From contig LUJP01000074.1 of assembly GCA_001689535.1 (NCBI GenBank), forward strand, positions 1 to 8,055: a stretch of DNA of 8,055 nt, in the 5' to 3' direction. This DNA is from Bacteroidales bacterium M5. Its GTDB lineage: Bacteria; Bacteroidota; Bacteroidia; Bacteroidales; Muribaculaceae. Shown here piece after piece: positions 1-5,485 of this stretch (the first letter of the stretch is position 1; every line of letters starts with the position of its first letter). Below the pieces are notes generated by a model. That model saw nothing but the letters and a program-made list of their open reading frames with translations. It did no database searches and was not told where the DNA came from. The position numbers were made by a program, and so were the translations under genes.

Positions 1-22
1 TTCCTTTTTCAAAGAGTGCCAT
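1..22 (-). CDS. Possible start of the next gene (partial, runs off the window)
   Basis: An ATG at 22-20 opens a frame reading MALFEKG up to the window edge. The leader before it is A-rich (aatcacaacga), like the leaders of the other genes here. Many phage small-terminase and related DNA-packaging proteins in this phylum begin with a short KGN-type basic start, which suits the next gene, but seven codons cannot prove it. A different frame from the ATG at 69-67 also stays open to the edge for 23 codons (beginning MCSTNTERIN) and is the main alternative. The gene lies just after the terminator at 78-110, so it would need its own promoter or readthrough. Confidence 0.3.
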
Positions 23-77
23 TCGTTGTGATTCCGTTGATTTATTCTTTCCGTGTTTGTTGAACACATATTGACTG

Positions 78-110
78 CAAAGAAAACCGGGCAGCCGAAA
101 CCGCCCGGCT
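78..110 (-). terminator. Rho-independent terminator closing the minus-strand operon
   Basis: Read on the minus strand, CCGGGC (108-103) pairs perfectly with GCCCGG (92-87). The stem extends by an outer G-U and an A-T pair and by weaker inner pairs, around a TTTCGG loop. A T-rich run, TTTTCTTT (86-79), follows at once. It lies 22 bp after the stop codon of the last gene of the operon. On the plus strand the run after the hairpin is weak (ctcttta), so it is most likely unidirectional. Confidence 0.85.
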
Positions 111-131
111 CTTTACTCGGTATTGTGGGAG

Positions 132-356
132 TTAGGCGTTAGCCTCTTGGGTCTGATACTCTTTCCATATCCATGCTATAAGGTCATCCCCAAAGTCGTA
201 ATCATCGGGGTATTCATCCAGACGTGCCTCGGCTTTGTCGATAACACTTGTGAGGTGTTTTTGCTGCTCATCGGTAGCACTCCACACCTCAATTTCTCCA
301 TTGAGTTGCTGCTGGATAACAGCCTTTTCCTCTTGGGTAAATTCAATTTTTTTCAT
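132..356 (-). CDS. Small acidic protein of unknown function (74 aa)
   Basis: I do not recognise this protein. It begins MKKIEFTQEEKAVI, is rich in Glu, Asp and Gln, has no Cys, and shows no membrane segment or signal peptide. A run around residues 47-60 (DEYPDDYDFGDDL) is strongly acidic, and the end has two Trp in IWKEYQ. It looks like a small soluble, mostly helical protein. It starts 17 bp after the metallopeptidase stop, behind an A-rich leader (acatacgacaagaaa), and is the last gene before the terminator at 78-110. The net negative charge might suit binding to a basic or DNA-binding partner or mimicry of DNA, but that is speculation. I am fairly sure it is a gene and do not know its function. 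Confidence 0.7.
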   Translation of the reverse strand: MKKIEFTQEEKAVIQQQLNGEIEVWSATDEQQKHLTSVIDKAEARLDEYPDDYDFGDDLIAWIWKEYQTQEANA

Positions 357-373
357 TTTCTTGTCGTATGTAG

Positions 374-973
374 TTAGAGTTTATATTTCGCGCATATAGC
401 TTTAACGCGGCGAGTGTATTTGTCGGCTTTACCATGAACGGCCTTTGTTACCGTTTCAGCCCAAAACTCGCTCACATTGGTACGGGCATATTTACCATAG
501 CCCGATTTTTTCTTATCTCTCATCCATGAACGATAGAGAGAACGTATTTCTTTGCCGGCCGCCCTTTGATTTGCTCCTGTGAGGTGTTCATTCCATGTAG
601 CGTGTGCCAGCTCATGTGTAACAGTATGCGCAATAGGTTTGTTTGTGCGCGTACTCCAGCCGCTTGTGTAATTGTCGGAGTGCGCCCTACTAACAGACTT
701 TGCGCCTTGATTGAAATGTGAACGGTTGAGATAAACAGCCTTTGATGCACCATTGGCAGTAACGTGAACACCATAAGCCCCCGGAAAGTCCGCAAGTTTA
801 ACCTCTCGTTGTCTTACGCCTAAGACAGCATGATAACGAGATATTGCCTGCTTTGTTGCCTTATACATCTGGGGGTCGGTCATTTCAACAAGCGGGCCTA
901 CATTTGTGATTTTGCCCTTAAAATCGCCGCCACCGTCTTTTGTGCCGCGATTGGAGCCGGAATTTCTGCCCAT
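374..973 (-). CDS. HExxH zincin-like metallopeptidase (199 aa)
   Basis: The protein carries a zinc-peptidase helix, HTVTHELAHATW, with HELAH at residues 120-124: His120 and His124 would bind zinc and Glu121 would be the catalytic base. About 45 residues later comes YARTNVSEFWAE (162-173). This matches the S/G-x-YA-x-x-N-x-x-E-F-x-AE pattern that supplies the third ligand in small zincins, here Glu169 or Glu173. The N-terminus is Gly/Ser/Asn-rich and probably disordered. There is no signal peptide or membrane segment, so it should be cytosolic or carried in the virion. I chose the ATG at 973 because it lies 2 bp after the stop of the ParB-DUF4417 gene; an upstream ATG at 1033 would force a 58-bp overlap and adds an unlikely 20-residue tail. 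Similar domains occur in phage structural and toxin proteins, usually as parts of larger chains. The substrate is unknown, and it could also be an inactive structural relative. Confidence 0.75.
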   Translation of the reverse strand: MGRNSGSNRGTKDGGGDFKGKITNVGPLVEMTDPQMYKATKQAISRYHAVLGVRQREVKLADFPGAYGVHVTANGASKAVYLNRSHFNQGAKSVSRAHSDNYTSGWSTRTNKPIAHTVTHELAHATWNEHLTGANQRAAGKEIRSLYRSWMRDKKKSGYGKYARTNVSEFWAETVTKAVHGKADKYTRRVKAICAKYKL

Positions 974-975
974 AG

Positions 976-2097
976 TTATTTCTTTTTTGCGTTGATAAAA
1001 TCGTGAATATAGAGCAATCCATGTCGGCGGCAAAAGGCTTTAATCTCATCGCCACCGCCATAAACTACAAGATTGGGGAGTTCAAGCCCGCTTATCTCCT
1101 GCGCTACCTGTAAATCGCTCTTGAGGCTTTCAAGCCATCCGTCAAGCCCACGAGTGAAAAAGGCGTTGTAGCCTTTCGGAATACCCATTTTGTTGTATTC
1201 GATAAACTTGTGGGCTACATTAAGGTCGGCGTAAACTTTGATACCACACTCTTGCAAGTAGCGACAAAGCCACCGCTTTTTGTAGATAAGGCTTATTCCG
1301 TATGCGATTGGCGTTTGGTCGTGGCAGCTACAATTAGGCTCTACCACCGCCTTACAACCGCTTGTGAGCAAATTAATCGGGTCTTTGAACAAAGCCTCAA
1401 AGCGGTAATCATCCACATAGAAATGATAGGTCGCTACATCCTTTCTTAGACGGCTATTCGCGCCCCACGGAGTTAATGGCAATTCAACCTTGCCGGCTTG
1501 CATTTCAAGCAAGAGATTGGGGATTTCGTAAATATTATCGCTTTCGTATAGCACATCTTTCAGCATGGAGCGATAAAAAGCCTCTTTATCATCGCCTCCA
1601 TTCTCTCCGTCATCGTCTGGCTCATTGTCATTGTCGCTATCATCGCCCTCGTCCCCATCATCGGAGTTGTCAAAGGGCGCGAGGGTTGCAGTCTTGGAGG
1701 CCGTCTTTTTCTCTTTCGGAAAATCCAGACCTATAAAGCCAAAATCAACATCACCAAAAGCCGGGTCTGTCTGTAATGCGCCAAAATCCCACTCTCCATT
1801 GTTGATGTTGGAGCGTAGGATAAGGTCGGTGCGTTCATCATCCGACAACTCGGAGTAAAGCACGGTCGGGACCTCTTTTATTTTGAGCCTTTTTACAGCC
1901 TTGAGGCGTTGGTTCCCGTCCAGAACGATAAGGCGGCCGTCCTGTTCCTCTAATGCCATAGGCCGGTGTTCCCAGAATCCGTTGAGCTTGATTGAATCAA
2001 CAACACGAGCCAGCCCGTCCTTGTCGATAGTTCGCGGATTGTTTGGCAGAGGGTGCAGGTCGGCAACCTTGCGATATTTCATTGGCTCACATTTCAT
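976..2097 (-). CDS. ParB-like N-terminal domain fused to DUF4417
   Basis: Three parts are visible. Residues 6-130 are a ParB/Srx-type domain: LPNNPRTI (17-24), then LDGNQRLKAV (59-68) at the place of the ParB GERR nucleotide-binding box, then NINNGEWDFGAL (97-108), a stretch also seen in phage ParB-methyltransferase fusions. Residues 143-172 are an almost purely Asp/Glu/Asn/Gly linker. From about 190 to the end the sequence fits DUF4417: EPNCS, YKKRWLCRYLQECGIKVYADL, GIPKGYNAFFTRG and LVVYGGG in that order. No methyltransferase domain is present, so DUF4417 takes its place. ParB domains bind and hydrolyse CTP in partition proteins; whether this variant does is unknown. The first ATG (2097) overlaps the upstream gene by 11 bp. 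An ATG five codons later (2082) would leave a 4-bp gap and is equally credible. The function is unknown; a DNA-associated role is inferred. Confidence 0.85.
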   Translation of the reverse strand: MKCEPMKYRKVADLHPLPNNPRTIDKDGLARVVDSIKLNGFWEHRPMALEEQDGRLIVLDGNQRLKAVKRLKIKEVPTVLYSELSDDERTDLILRSNINNGEWDFGALQTDPAFGDVDFGFIGLDFPKEKKTASKTATLAPFDNSDDGDEGDDSDNDNEPDDDGENGGDDKEAFYRSMLKDVLYESDNIYEIPNLLLEMQAGKVELPLTPWGANSRLRKDVATYHFYVDDYRFEALFKDPINLLTSGCKAVVEPNCSCHDQTPIAYGISLIYKKRWLCRYLQECGIKVYADLNVAHKFIEYNKMGIPKGYNAFFTRGLDGWLESLKSDLQVAQEISGLELPNLVVYGGGDEIKAFCRRHGLLYIHDFINAKKK

Positions 2098-2578
2098 CGT
2101 CCTCTGCGCCCTCCTCTGCCTTTTCAGTTAACAGTTCCTCATCCTCGGAGTAATCGGGATTGAGGTTTGTTTCATCCTCGGCCAGATTGAACACCTTGCG
2201 GATAAGTTCAGCCACGCGAATAAGGCGATAGTGGCGGCGATTGGCGATAAAAACCAGTCGGCTACCATCGCTTCGGTCAACGCCCATTCCATAGAAACGA
2301 GCGCGATAGTCCAAAGGCAATTTAACCTTATTGTCGTAGATATACACCGCATCGGCCACAACCTTTGAGAGTGTCGCGGTACGATTGTAGCGGCCATTGA
2401 GATAGATATGCGCCTTATCGCCCATAGAGAGCGTTTCGTGGGGCAATAGCCTTGCGACTTTTTCACCTATCCACTCGCGCCCTCCGACAAGCCAAATGGC
2501 ATATAAGACAACCACCACCGCCAGAACGGTGCAAGCTATCATAACGTAATCTCCAACGTGTAGGGTCGAAATTTCCAT
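2087..2578 (-). CDS. Single-pass membrane protein of unknown function (163 aa)
   Basis: One hydrophobic segment, about residues 11-32 (YVMIACTVLAVVVVLYAIWL), is followed at once by basic residues (R34, K40, R43). This predicts the short N-terminus outside and a roughly 130-residue C-terminal part in the cytoplasm. The cytoplasmic part has a beta-rich stretch (KAHIYLNGRYNRTATLSKVVADAVYIYDNKVKL in segments over residues 54-87), then a basic patch (ANRRHYRLIRVAELIRKVF) and a very acidic tail (138-163). I cannot assign a family. The ATG at 2578 was chosen over one at 2638 because the consensus promoter at 2607-2614 lies between them, so the longer form would begin upstream of its own -7 element. 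It is the first gene of the promoter-to-terminator unit that also holds the ParB-DUF4417 fusion, zincin and acidic protein. It could anchor one of these to the membrane, or be a lysis- or exclusion-type protein; neither is shown. Confidence 0.75.
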   Translation of the reverse strand: MEISTLHVGDYVMIACTVLAVVVVLYAIWLVGGREWIGEKVARLLPHETLSMGDKAHIYLNGRYNRTATLSKVVADAVYIYDNKVKLPLDYRARFYGMGVDRSDGSRLVFIANRRHYRLIRVAELIRKVFNLAEDETNLNPDYSEDEELLTEKAEEGAEDDEM

Positions 2579-2587
2579 GCGTGTAAT

Positions 2588-2602
2588 ATTAACTTGGTTA
2601 AT
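2588..2602. promoter_or_regulatory. Perfect inverted repeat at the predicted transcription start (candidate operator)
   Basis: ATTAAC (2588-2593) and GTTAAT (2597-2602) are exact inverted repeats separated by three bases (TTG). The site begins 5 bp past the -7 element at 2607-2614 and should cover the transcription start, where a bound repressor would block initiation. No regulator has been tied to it. An 11-base part of it (ACTTGGTTAAT) also occurs at 6683-6693. Confidence 0.4.
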
Positions 2603-2606
2603 GATG

Positions 2607-2635
2607 CAAAGATACAAAATAATGCGTTTACAGAA
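2607..2635 (-). promoter_or_regulatory. Bacteroidetes-type promoter for the four-gene unit
   Basis: On the minus strand TATCTTTG (2614-2607) matches the Bacteroidetes sigma-ABfr -7 consensus TAnnTTTG exactly and is followed by C, as is common. It is the only exact match I found on the minus strand of the window. The upstream -33 element (consensus TTTG) is weak: the nearest candidate is TTCTG at 2635-2631. Transcription should start near 2600, leaving a leader of about 20 bases before the ATG at 2578. It sits in the only intergenic gap of any size in the operon. Confidence 0.7.
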
Positions 2636-2658
2636 CACATTTTAGGTGAGAAAATTTA

Positions 2659-3096
2659 CTATCTCCCGAAAACGAGCATAGCGGCATCACGCTTGTGTTC
2701 ATTCGTGCGTCCTTTCCACTTTGTCATGTTCACGAAAGTTTCATGCGTAATCTTGGTAAGATTGCGTTTCGGGGCTACCATTTCAAACCATACGCCTAAG
2801 TCCGTGAGGTATGCCTCCCAGATAGACGCATCACGTTTGACCGAGCCAACGCCTTGCAGTTTTTTACGCTCTTCCTCGCGGCTCATGTTTTCCGTACCAA
2901 ACCACGTTCTTTGTCGCGGGTCCTCAACTCTCACATAAAGCCTTACGCCCTCGCTCTCGGCTATTCCCTTGTATTGAGCCACTATTTCCATAGCCTTGTG
3001 GATTGCAACATCCTCAATGGCACGAAAACACTGGCTCCGGCTATCCCACACGGCAATGCCTGTGTGGGTACCGGTATCAATGCCAATGTGTATCAT
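2659..3096 (-). CDS. RuvC-like Holliday junction resolvase / RNase H-fold nuclease (145 aa)
   Basis: The protein is short and compact with the RuvC layout. GIDTGTHTGIAVWD (5-18) forms the first strands and holds the catalytic Asp7. VRVEDPR (55-61) gives the acidic residue Glu58. NEHKRDAAML (132-141) gives the C-terminal His134 and Asp137 of the metal site. GVGSVKRDASIWEAYL (82-97) resembles the conserved helix of phage and RuvC-type resolvases. Such enzymes cleave four-way or branched DNA, for instance to debranch DNA before packaging. The ATG at 3096 lies 1 bp after the stop of the DnaQ-like exonuclease gene, so the two are probably co-translated and may work together on replication intermediates. 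It lies directly upstream of the promoter for the next unit. Family assignment is firm; the exact substrate is inferred. Confidence 0.85.
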   Translation of the reverse strand: MIHIGIDTGTHTGIAVWDSRSQCFRAIEDVAIHKAMEIVAQYKGIAESEGVRLYVRVEDPRQRTWFGTENMSREEERKKLQGVGSVKRDASIWEAYLTDLGVWFEMVAPKRNLTKITHETFVNMTKWKGRTNEHKRDAAMLVFGR

Positions 3097-3097
3097 A

Positions 3098-3667
3098 TCA
3101 GTAGCGGGCGCAAACTTTGTCGTAGATAGCCTTGCACACCTCTATGTCGTAGAGCGCATCGTGGAGCTTGCTATCGTCAATAGCAATGCCGAGGGTCTTG
3201 GCTACTGTTCCCTGCTTGAAATTCTCCATGTCGGCGCGCTGTTCGGCGAGATAGGGCGTTGCCATAACCATCACGTCTATGCTATTCGCCCAGAACCACG
3301 AGCCAAAGAATTTATCGTCGTTCTGGATAAACCATGCACGGAGAAATTGATTGTCGAAAGAGGCGTTGTTGTAGCCCACAAGAAAAAACTTGTCTTTCTT
3401 GTTGTAGCGGCCGACATACTTTGAGAGCATATCCACAAATTGATTGTAGATAACGCCCATAGGCGGGTATGCCTTGATTTGAGCCTCGGTTACACCGCCT
3501 ACCTCTAAGGCGGCCGGCTCAATAAGAGCCTGCGGGTTGGGCTGGACGTGGAGATTGAAAGTTTCCTTAACCTCTCCGTCTATTACCACCATGCCGGAAA
3601 TCTGGTGGATTCCATGCTTGTTTACGAGTGTTCCGGTCGTTTCTAAGTCGAAAAATAATAGTTTCAT
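3098..3667 (-). CDS. DnaQ-like DEDDh 3'-5' exonuclease (189 aa)
   Basis: All four exonuclease motifs of the DnaQ superfamily are present. FFDLETTG (5-12) gives Asp7 and Glu9 (Exo I). VGYNNASFDNQFL (97-109) gives Asp105 (Exo II). KLHDALYDIEVCKAIYD (167-183) gives His169 and Asp174 (Exo III, DEDDh type). EVGGVTEAQI (55-64) is the usual variant of the -GIT-EM- segment. The length suits a stand-alone single-domain exonuclease, with no polymerase part attached. The enzyme should remove nucleotides from 3' ends of DNA or RNA using two metal ions, in proofreading, recombination or turnover of host nucleic acid. Its ATG overlaps the upstream stop (ATGA, 3667-3664) and it ends 1 bp before the RuvC-like gene. 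Which of the possible substrates it uses cannot be read from the sequence. Confidence 0.9.
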   Translation of the reverse strand: MKLLFFDLETTGTLVNKHGIHQISGMVVIDGEVKETFNLHVQPNPQALIEPAALEVGGVTEAQIKAYPPMGVIYNQFVDMLSKYVGRYNKKDKFFLVGYNNASFDNQFLRAWFIQNDDKFFGSWFWANSIDVMVMATPYLAEQRADMENFKQGTVAKTLGIAIDDSKLHDALYDIEVCKAIYDKVCARY

Positions 3668-3858
3668 TTAGTGTTGTTGTTTGGTGTTACGAGTTCTATG
3701 TTTTTAAGCCTCCATGCGCGTTTTTCCTTGTAGCCCGTGGCGTAAGGTATGAATACCCGGAGAAAACACTGGTCTTGATAGGGCAATGCGCAAACCTCGG
3801 CCACTCGGCCCGTCTTTTTGTTGCGCACAATGTCCCCGATTTGGTAGGGTCGGCTCAT
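3664..3858 (-). CDS. Small protein with an SH3/KOW-like beta-barrel look (64 aa)
   Basis: The protein begins MSRPYQIGDIVRNKKTGRVAEVCAL and ends AWRLKNIELVTP. A start of the form x-IGD-h-V-R-N-x-x-TG, a later strand pair (CFLRVFIPY) and a final W-x-x-x-NIEL are typical of small SH3-like barrels found in many phage and conjugative small genes; no precise family is claimed. The ATG at 3858 is preferred over one at 3933, because it overlaps the upstream stop as ATGA (3858-3855), like its neighbours, whereas the longer form would overlap the upstream gene by about 79 bp. Its own stop overlaps the start of the exonuclease gene in the same way. The function is unknown. Confidence 0.7.
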   Translation of the reverse strand: MSRPYQIGDIVRNKKTGRVAEVCALPYQDQCFLRVFIPYATGYKEKRAWRLKNIELVTPNNNTK

Positions 3859-4046
3859 TTTATCTTGCGGATTTTGATATATTGCGGGCCGCCCATAAGC
3901 ACTTGCATATAGATTGCGGCTATGATTTGCCAATAGGCTTCGCGCCCGGATGTCTTGATGATGTCCTTTTTGAGCTTACGCGGTAGGCGTATAGGCTTGT
4001 GGGGCTTTTTCGTGCGTATGCACTCCCCTTTGATGTCTTGTGTCAT
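3855..4046 (-). CDS. Small basic protein of unknown function (63 aa)
   Basis: This very basic protein has Lys/Arg clusters at both ends: RTKKPHKPIRLPRKLKKDIIK (residues 11-31) and KIRKIK at the C-terminus. A helix-like middle (EAYWQIIAAIYMQVLMGG) lies between them. The charge suggests nucleic-acid contact, but no motif identifies it. The middle is too short and mixed to be called a membrane segment. It is joined by ATGA overlaps to the genes on both sides (4046-4043 and 3858-3855), so it is almost certainly translated with them. Confidence rests mainly on this packing. Confidence 0.65.
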   Translation of the reverse strand: MTQDIKGECIRTKKPHKPIRLPRKLKKDIIKTSGREAYWQIIAAIYMQVLMGGPQYIKIRKIK

Positions 4047-4303
4047 TCTTTCTCGGTCTTTTTGTATGTGAATAAGTCGTTGTTGTCGGTCGTAACGAAT
4101 AGAGGCGGGATAGCACCCCCATACGTCATTTGTGATACATATATCCGTGGCTTTCTCTTGAGGCGTTCAAAGTCGGCCTCGGTCAGCTCCCAGCAAGATA
4201 TTACTTGGGTCCCGTCCTCGGATATGCGACAGGGTAGCGGTTGCACATTCGCATCCTTGCTTGAGGCGATAGCGTTCTGTTCTGGAAATTCTATCGGTTT
4301 CAT
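4043..4303 (-). CDS. Small conserved-looking phage protein, function unknown (86 aa)
   Basis: The central part, ISCWELTEADFERLKRKPRIYVSQMTYGGAIPPLF in segments over residues 35-69, has a pattern I associate with small phage proteins: a Trp-Glu turn, an acidic helix, then two strands ending in a PP segment. I cannot name the family. There is no membrane segment. The start ATG (4303) lies 5 bp after the MazG-like stop behind an A-rich leader (gataaacaac). The stop overlaps the start of the next gene as ATGA. Its position next to a MazG-like enzyme suggests only a shared early operon. Confidence 0.7.
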   Translation of the reverse strand: MKPIEFPEQNAIASSKDANVQPLPCRISEDGTQVISCWELTEADFERLKRKPRIYVSQMTYGGAIPPLFVTTDNNDLFTYKKTEKE

Positions 4304-4308
4304 GTTGT

Positions 4309-4638
4309 TTATCGGTTATCGCCCGTGCCGTGGATAGTACCCCGGAGCTTACGGGCAGCTATTTTTGCGAGATTGAGAGTTGCCACCTCGGAAAGTGAGT
4401 AACCTATTGCCCTTGCAAGATTGGCGGTGTACCAAAGCACATCGCCCAATTCGTAGGCTATTCGGTCCCGTGTGTCCTTGTCGGAGAAATCTCCATTGTG
4501 GTCGCGGATTATCTTTTTCACCTTGTCGGCTACCTCGCCGGCTTCACCGCATAAAGCGAGTGCGAGATATTCAACCTTGTTGTCGTTGGGGTAGATAGCC
4601 GTAGAGAGTGCCTCCGCTTGGTATTCGTTTAGTTCCAT
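4309..4638 (-). CDS. MazG-like NTP pyrophosphohydrolase (109 aa)
   Basis: The chain is a single all-alpha MazG-type domain. ALCGEAGEVADKVKKIIRD (residues 28-46) supplies the ExxE pair Glu32/Glu35. AYELGDVLWYTANLA (61-75) supplies the ExxD pair Glu63/Asp66. Together these bind the magnesium ions used to split nucleoside triphosphates into monophosphate and pyrophosphate. The length fits short phage MazG proteins, which usually act as dimers or tetramers. Phage relatives are thought to remove unusual or modified dNTPs or to alter the host alarmone level; the substrate here cannot be told. It begins 6 bp after the ParB stop and ends 5 bp before the next gene, so it is part of the same operon. 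Confidence 0.9.
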   Translation of the reverse strand: MELNEYQAEALSTAIYPNDNKVEYLALALCGEAGEVADKVKKIIRDHNGDFSDKDTRDRIAYELGDVLWYTANLARAIGYSLSEVATLNLAKIAARKLRGTIHGTGDNR

Positions 4639-4644
4639 TCGATA

Positions 4645-5466
4645 TTAGTTTTTGCTTGTGATTGTCTTTTTATATTCTCTCATGGCTGCGTGGAGTGTGC
4701 CGTGCTTGTCGAGCAACTTTATCAGAGTGTCAACCTCAATGGTCGGCTCACCGTCCAGATACGCGGCAATGTTTCGTAGAGCGTCAGCGATAGCTTTACC
4801 TTGCTTTGCATCCTTGAGGGAGCGTTGCACCTCTTTGTTGGTTGCGGTTGAGCGTCCGGCGGCCTTTGCAGTCCTCACGGCCGTTCTTGCGGCTCTAACT
4901 TGGTCGTGGGGGTCGGTGTAGCTGCTTGCAAGCTCACGAGCCGCCTTTGCCGACAGCTCCCCACTTGCTATTTTGTCTTGTAGGTATTGAGGCAGGTCGA
5001 GCAATGCCAGACACTTGCTAATGAAAGCCGGGGATTTTTTGAAAGTTTCGGCTATTTGCACTTGCGAATAGCCAAATTCCTCTTTGAAACGGCGAAACAT
5101 TATAGCACATTCCAGCTCGGTAAACCGCTTACCCTCGTTCCTCATCATCTGCTCAATGTAGAGGTCTTTCACGCTTGCGTCTTTTGGAGCTTTGAGAGCC
5201 GGAACATAAGGTATGTCGGCACCCTCGGAGATAGCAAGCATGGTCGCACGATAGCGGCGTTCTCCGTCAACCAGTTTATAGCGTTCCACCCCGTTTTCAT
5301 CCTTGTAGGCGATAACGGTTATAGGGTTAAGTACCCCCTTTCCCTTGATTTGCTCTTTGAGTTCGTCTAAGTCGAAATCTCGGCGCACGTTAAATCCGTC
5401 CACAACCACGATGTTGCGCGGGTCCACAAGAAATATATCCTTGCGTTTGGTAGAGTTAGTTTCCAT
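4645..5466 (-). CDS. ParB/Spo0J-family protein with helix-turn-helix (273 aa)
   Basis: The order of motifs is that of ParB. Residues 26-31 (NVRRDF) form box I. LVDGERRYRATML (65-77) is the GERR nucleotide-binding box. QMMRNEGKRFTELECA (106-121) corresponds to the N-x-R-x-x-L-x-x-x-E-x-A segment. A helix-turn-helix lies at about 134-155 (SQVQIAETFKKSPAFISKCL). A basic and alanine-rich linker follows, then a C-terminal helix that could dimerise. ParB proteins bind centromere-like DNA and use CTP to slide along it. No ParA gene is visible nearby, so partition is not shown; it may be a phage regulator or DNA-organising protein. The ATG at 5466 was chosen over an ATG at 5517, which overlaps the methyltransferase gene by 32 bp, because it lies 19 bp after that stop behind an A-rich leader. 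Confidence 0.88.
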   Translation of the reverse strand: METNSTKRKDIFLVDPRNIVVVDGFNVRRDFDLDELKEQIKGKGVLNPITVIAYKDENGVERYKLVDGERRYRATMLAISEGADIPYVPALKAPKDASVKDLYIEQMMRNEGKRFTELECAIMFRRFKEEFGYSQVQIAETFKKSPAFISKCLALLDLPQYLQDKIASGELSAKAARELASSYTDPHDQVRAARTAVRTAKAAGRSTATNKEVQRSLKDAKQGKAIADALRNIAAYLDGEPTIEVDTLIKLLDKHGTLHAAMREYKKTITSKN

Positions 5467-5485
5467 TGTAGTAACTTGTTGTACG

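Noticed and set aside
520..795. Second minus-strand frame of 91 codons inside the zincin gene
   Set aside because: It is out of frame with the HExxH protein and shows no recognisable domain; an effect of overlapping reading frames.
1582..1671. Short-period repeat that might be a CRISPR or tandem array
   Set aside because: It encodes an in-frame Asp/Glu-rich linker, lacks regular spacers and has no conserved repeat unit.
2128..2466. Minus-strand frame of 112 codons inside the membrane-protein gene
   Set aside because: It is embedded in the 2578-2087 gene, which has the promoter, the correct spacing and the overlap with the next start.
2640..2661. Possible terminator after the resolvase gene (ATTTT and AAAAT arms)
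   Set aside because: The stem is five A-T pairs with no GC and no T-run after it, so it is too weak; readthrough into the next unit is expected.
2996..3424. Plus-strand open frame of 142 codons
   Set aside because: It lies inside the exonuclease and resolvase genes on the other strand, which have clear catalytic motifs; the plus-strand product shows no family pattern and has no leader or promoter.
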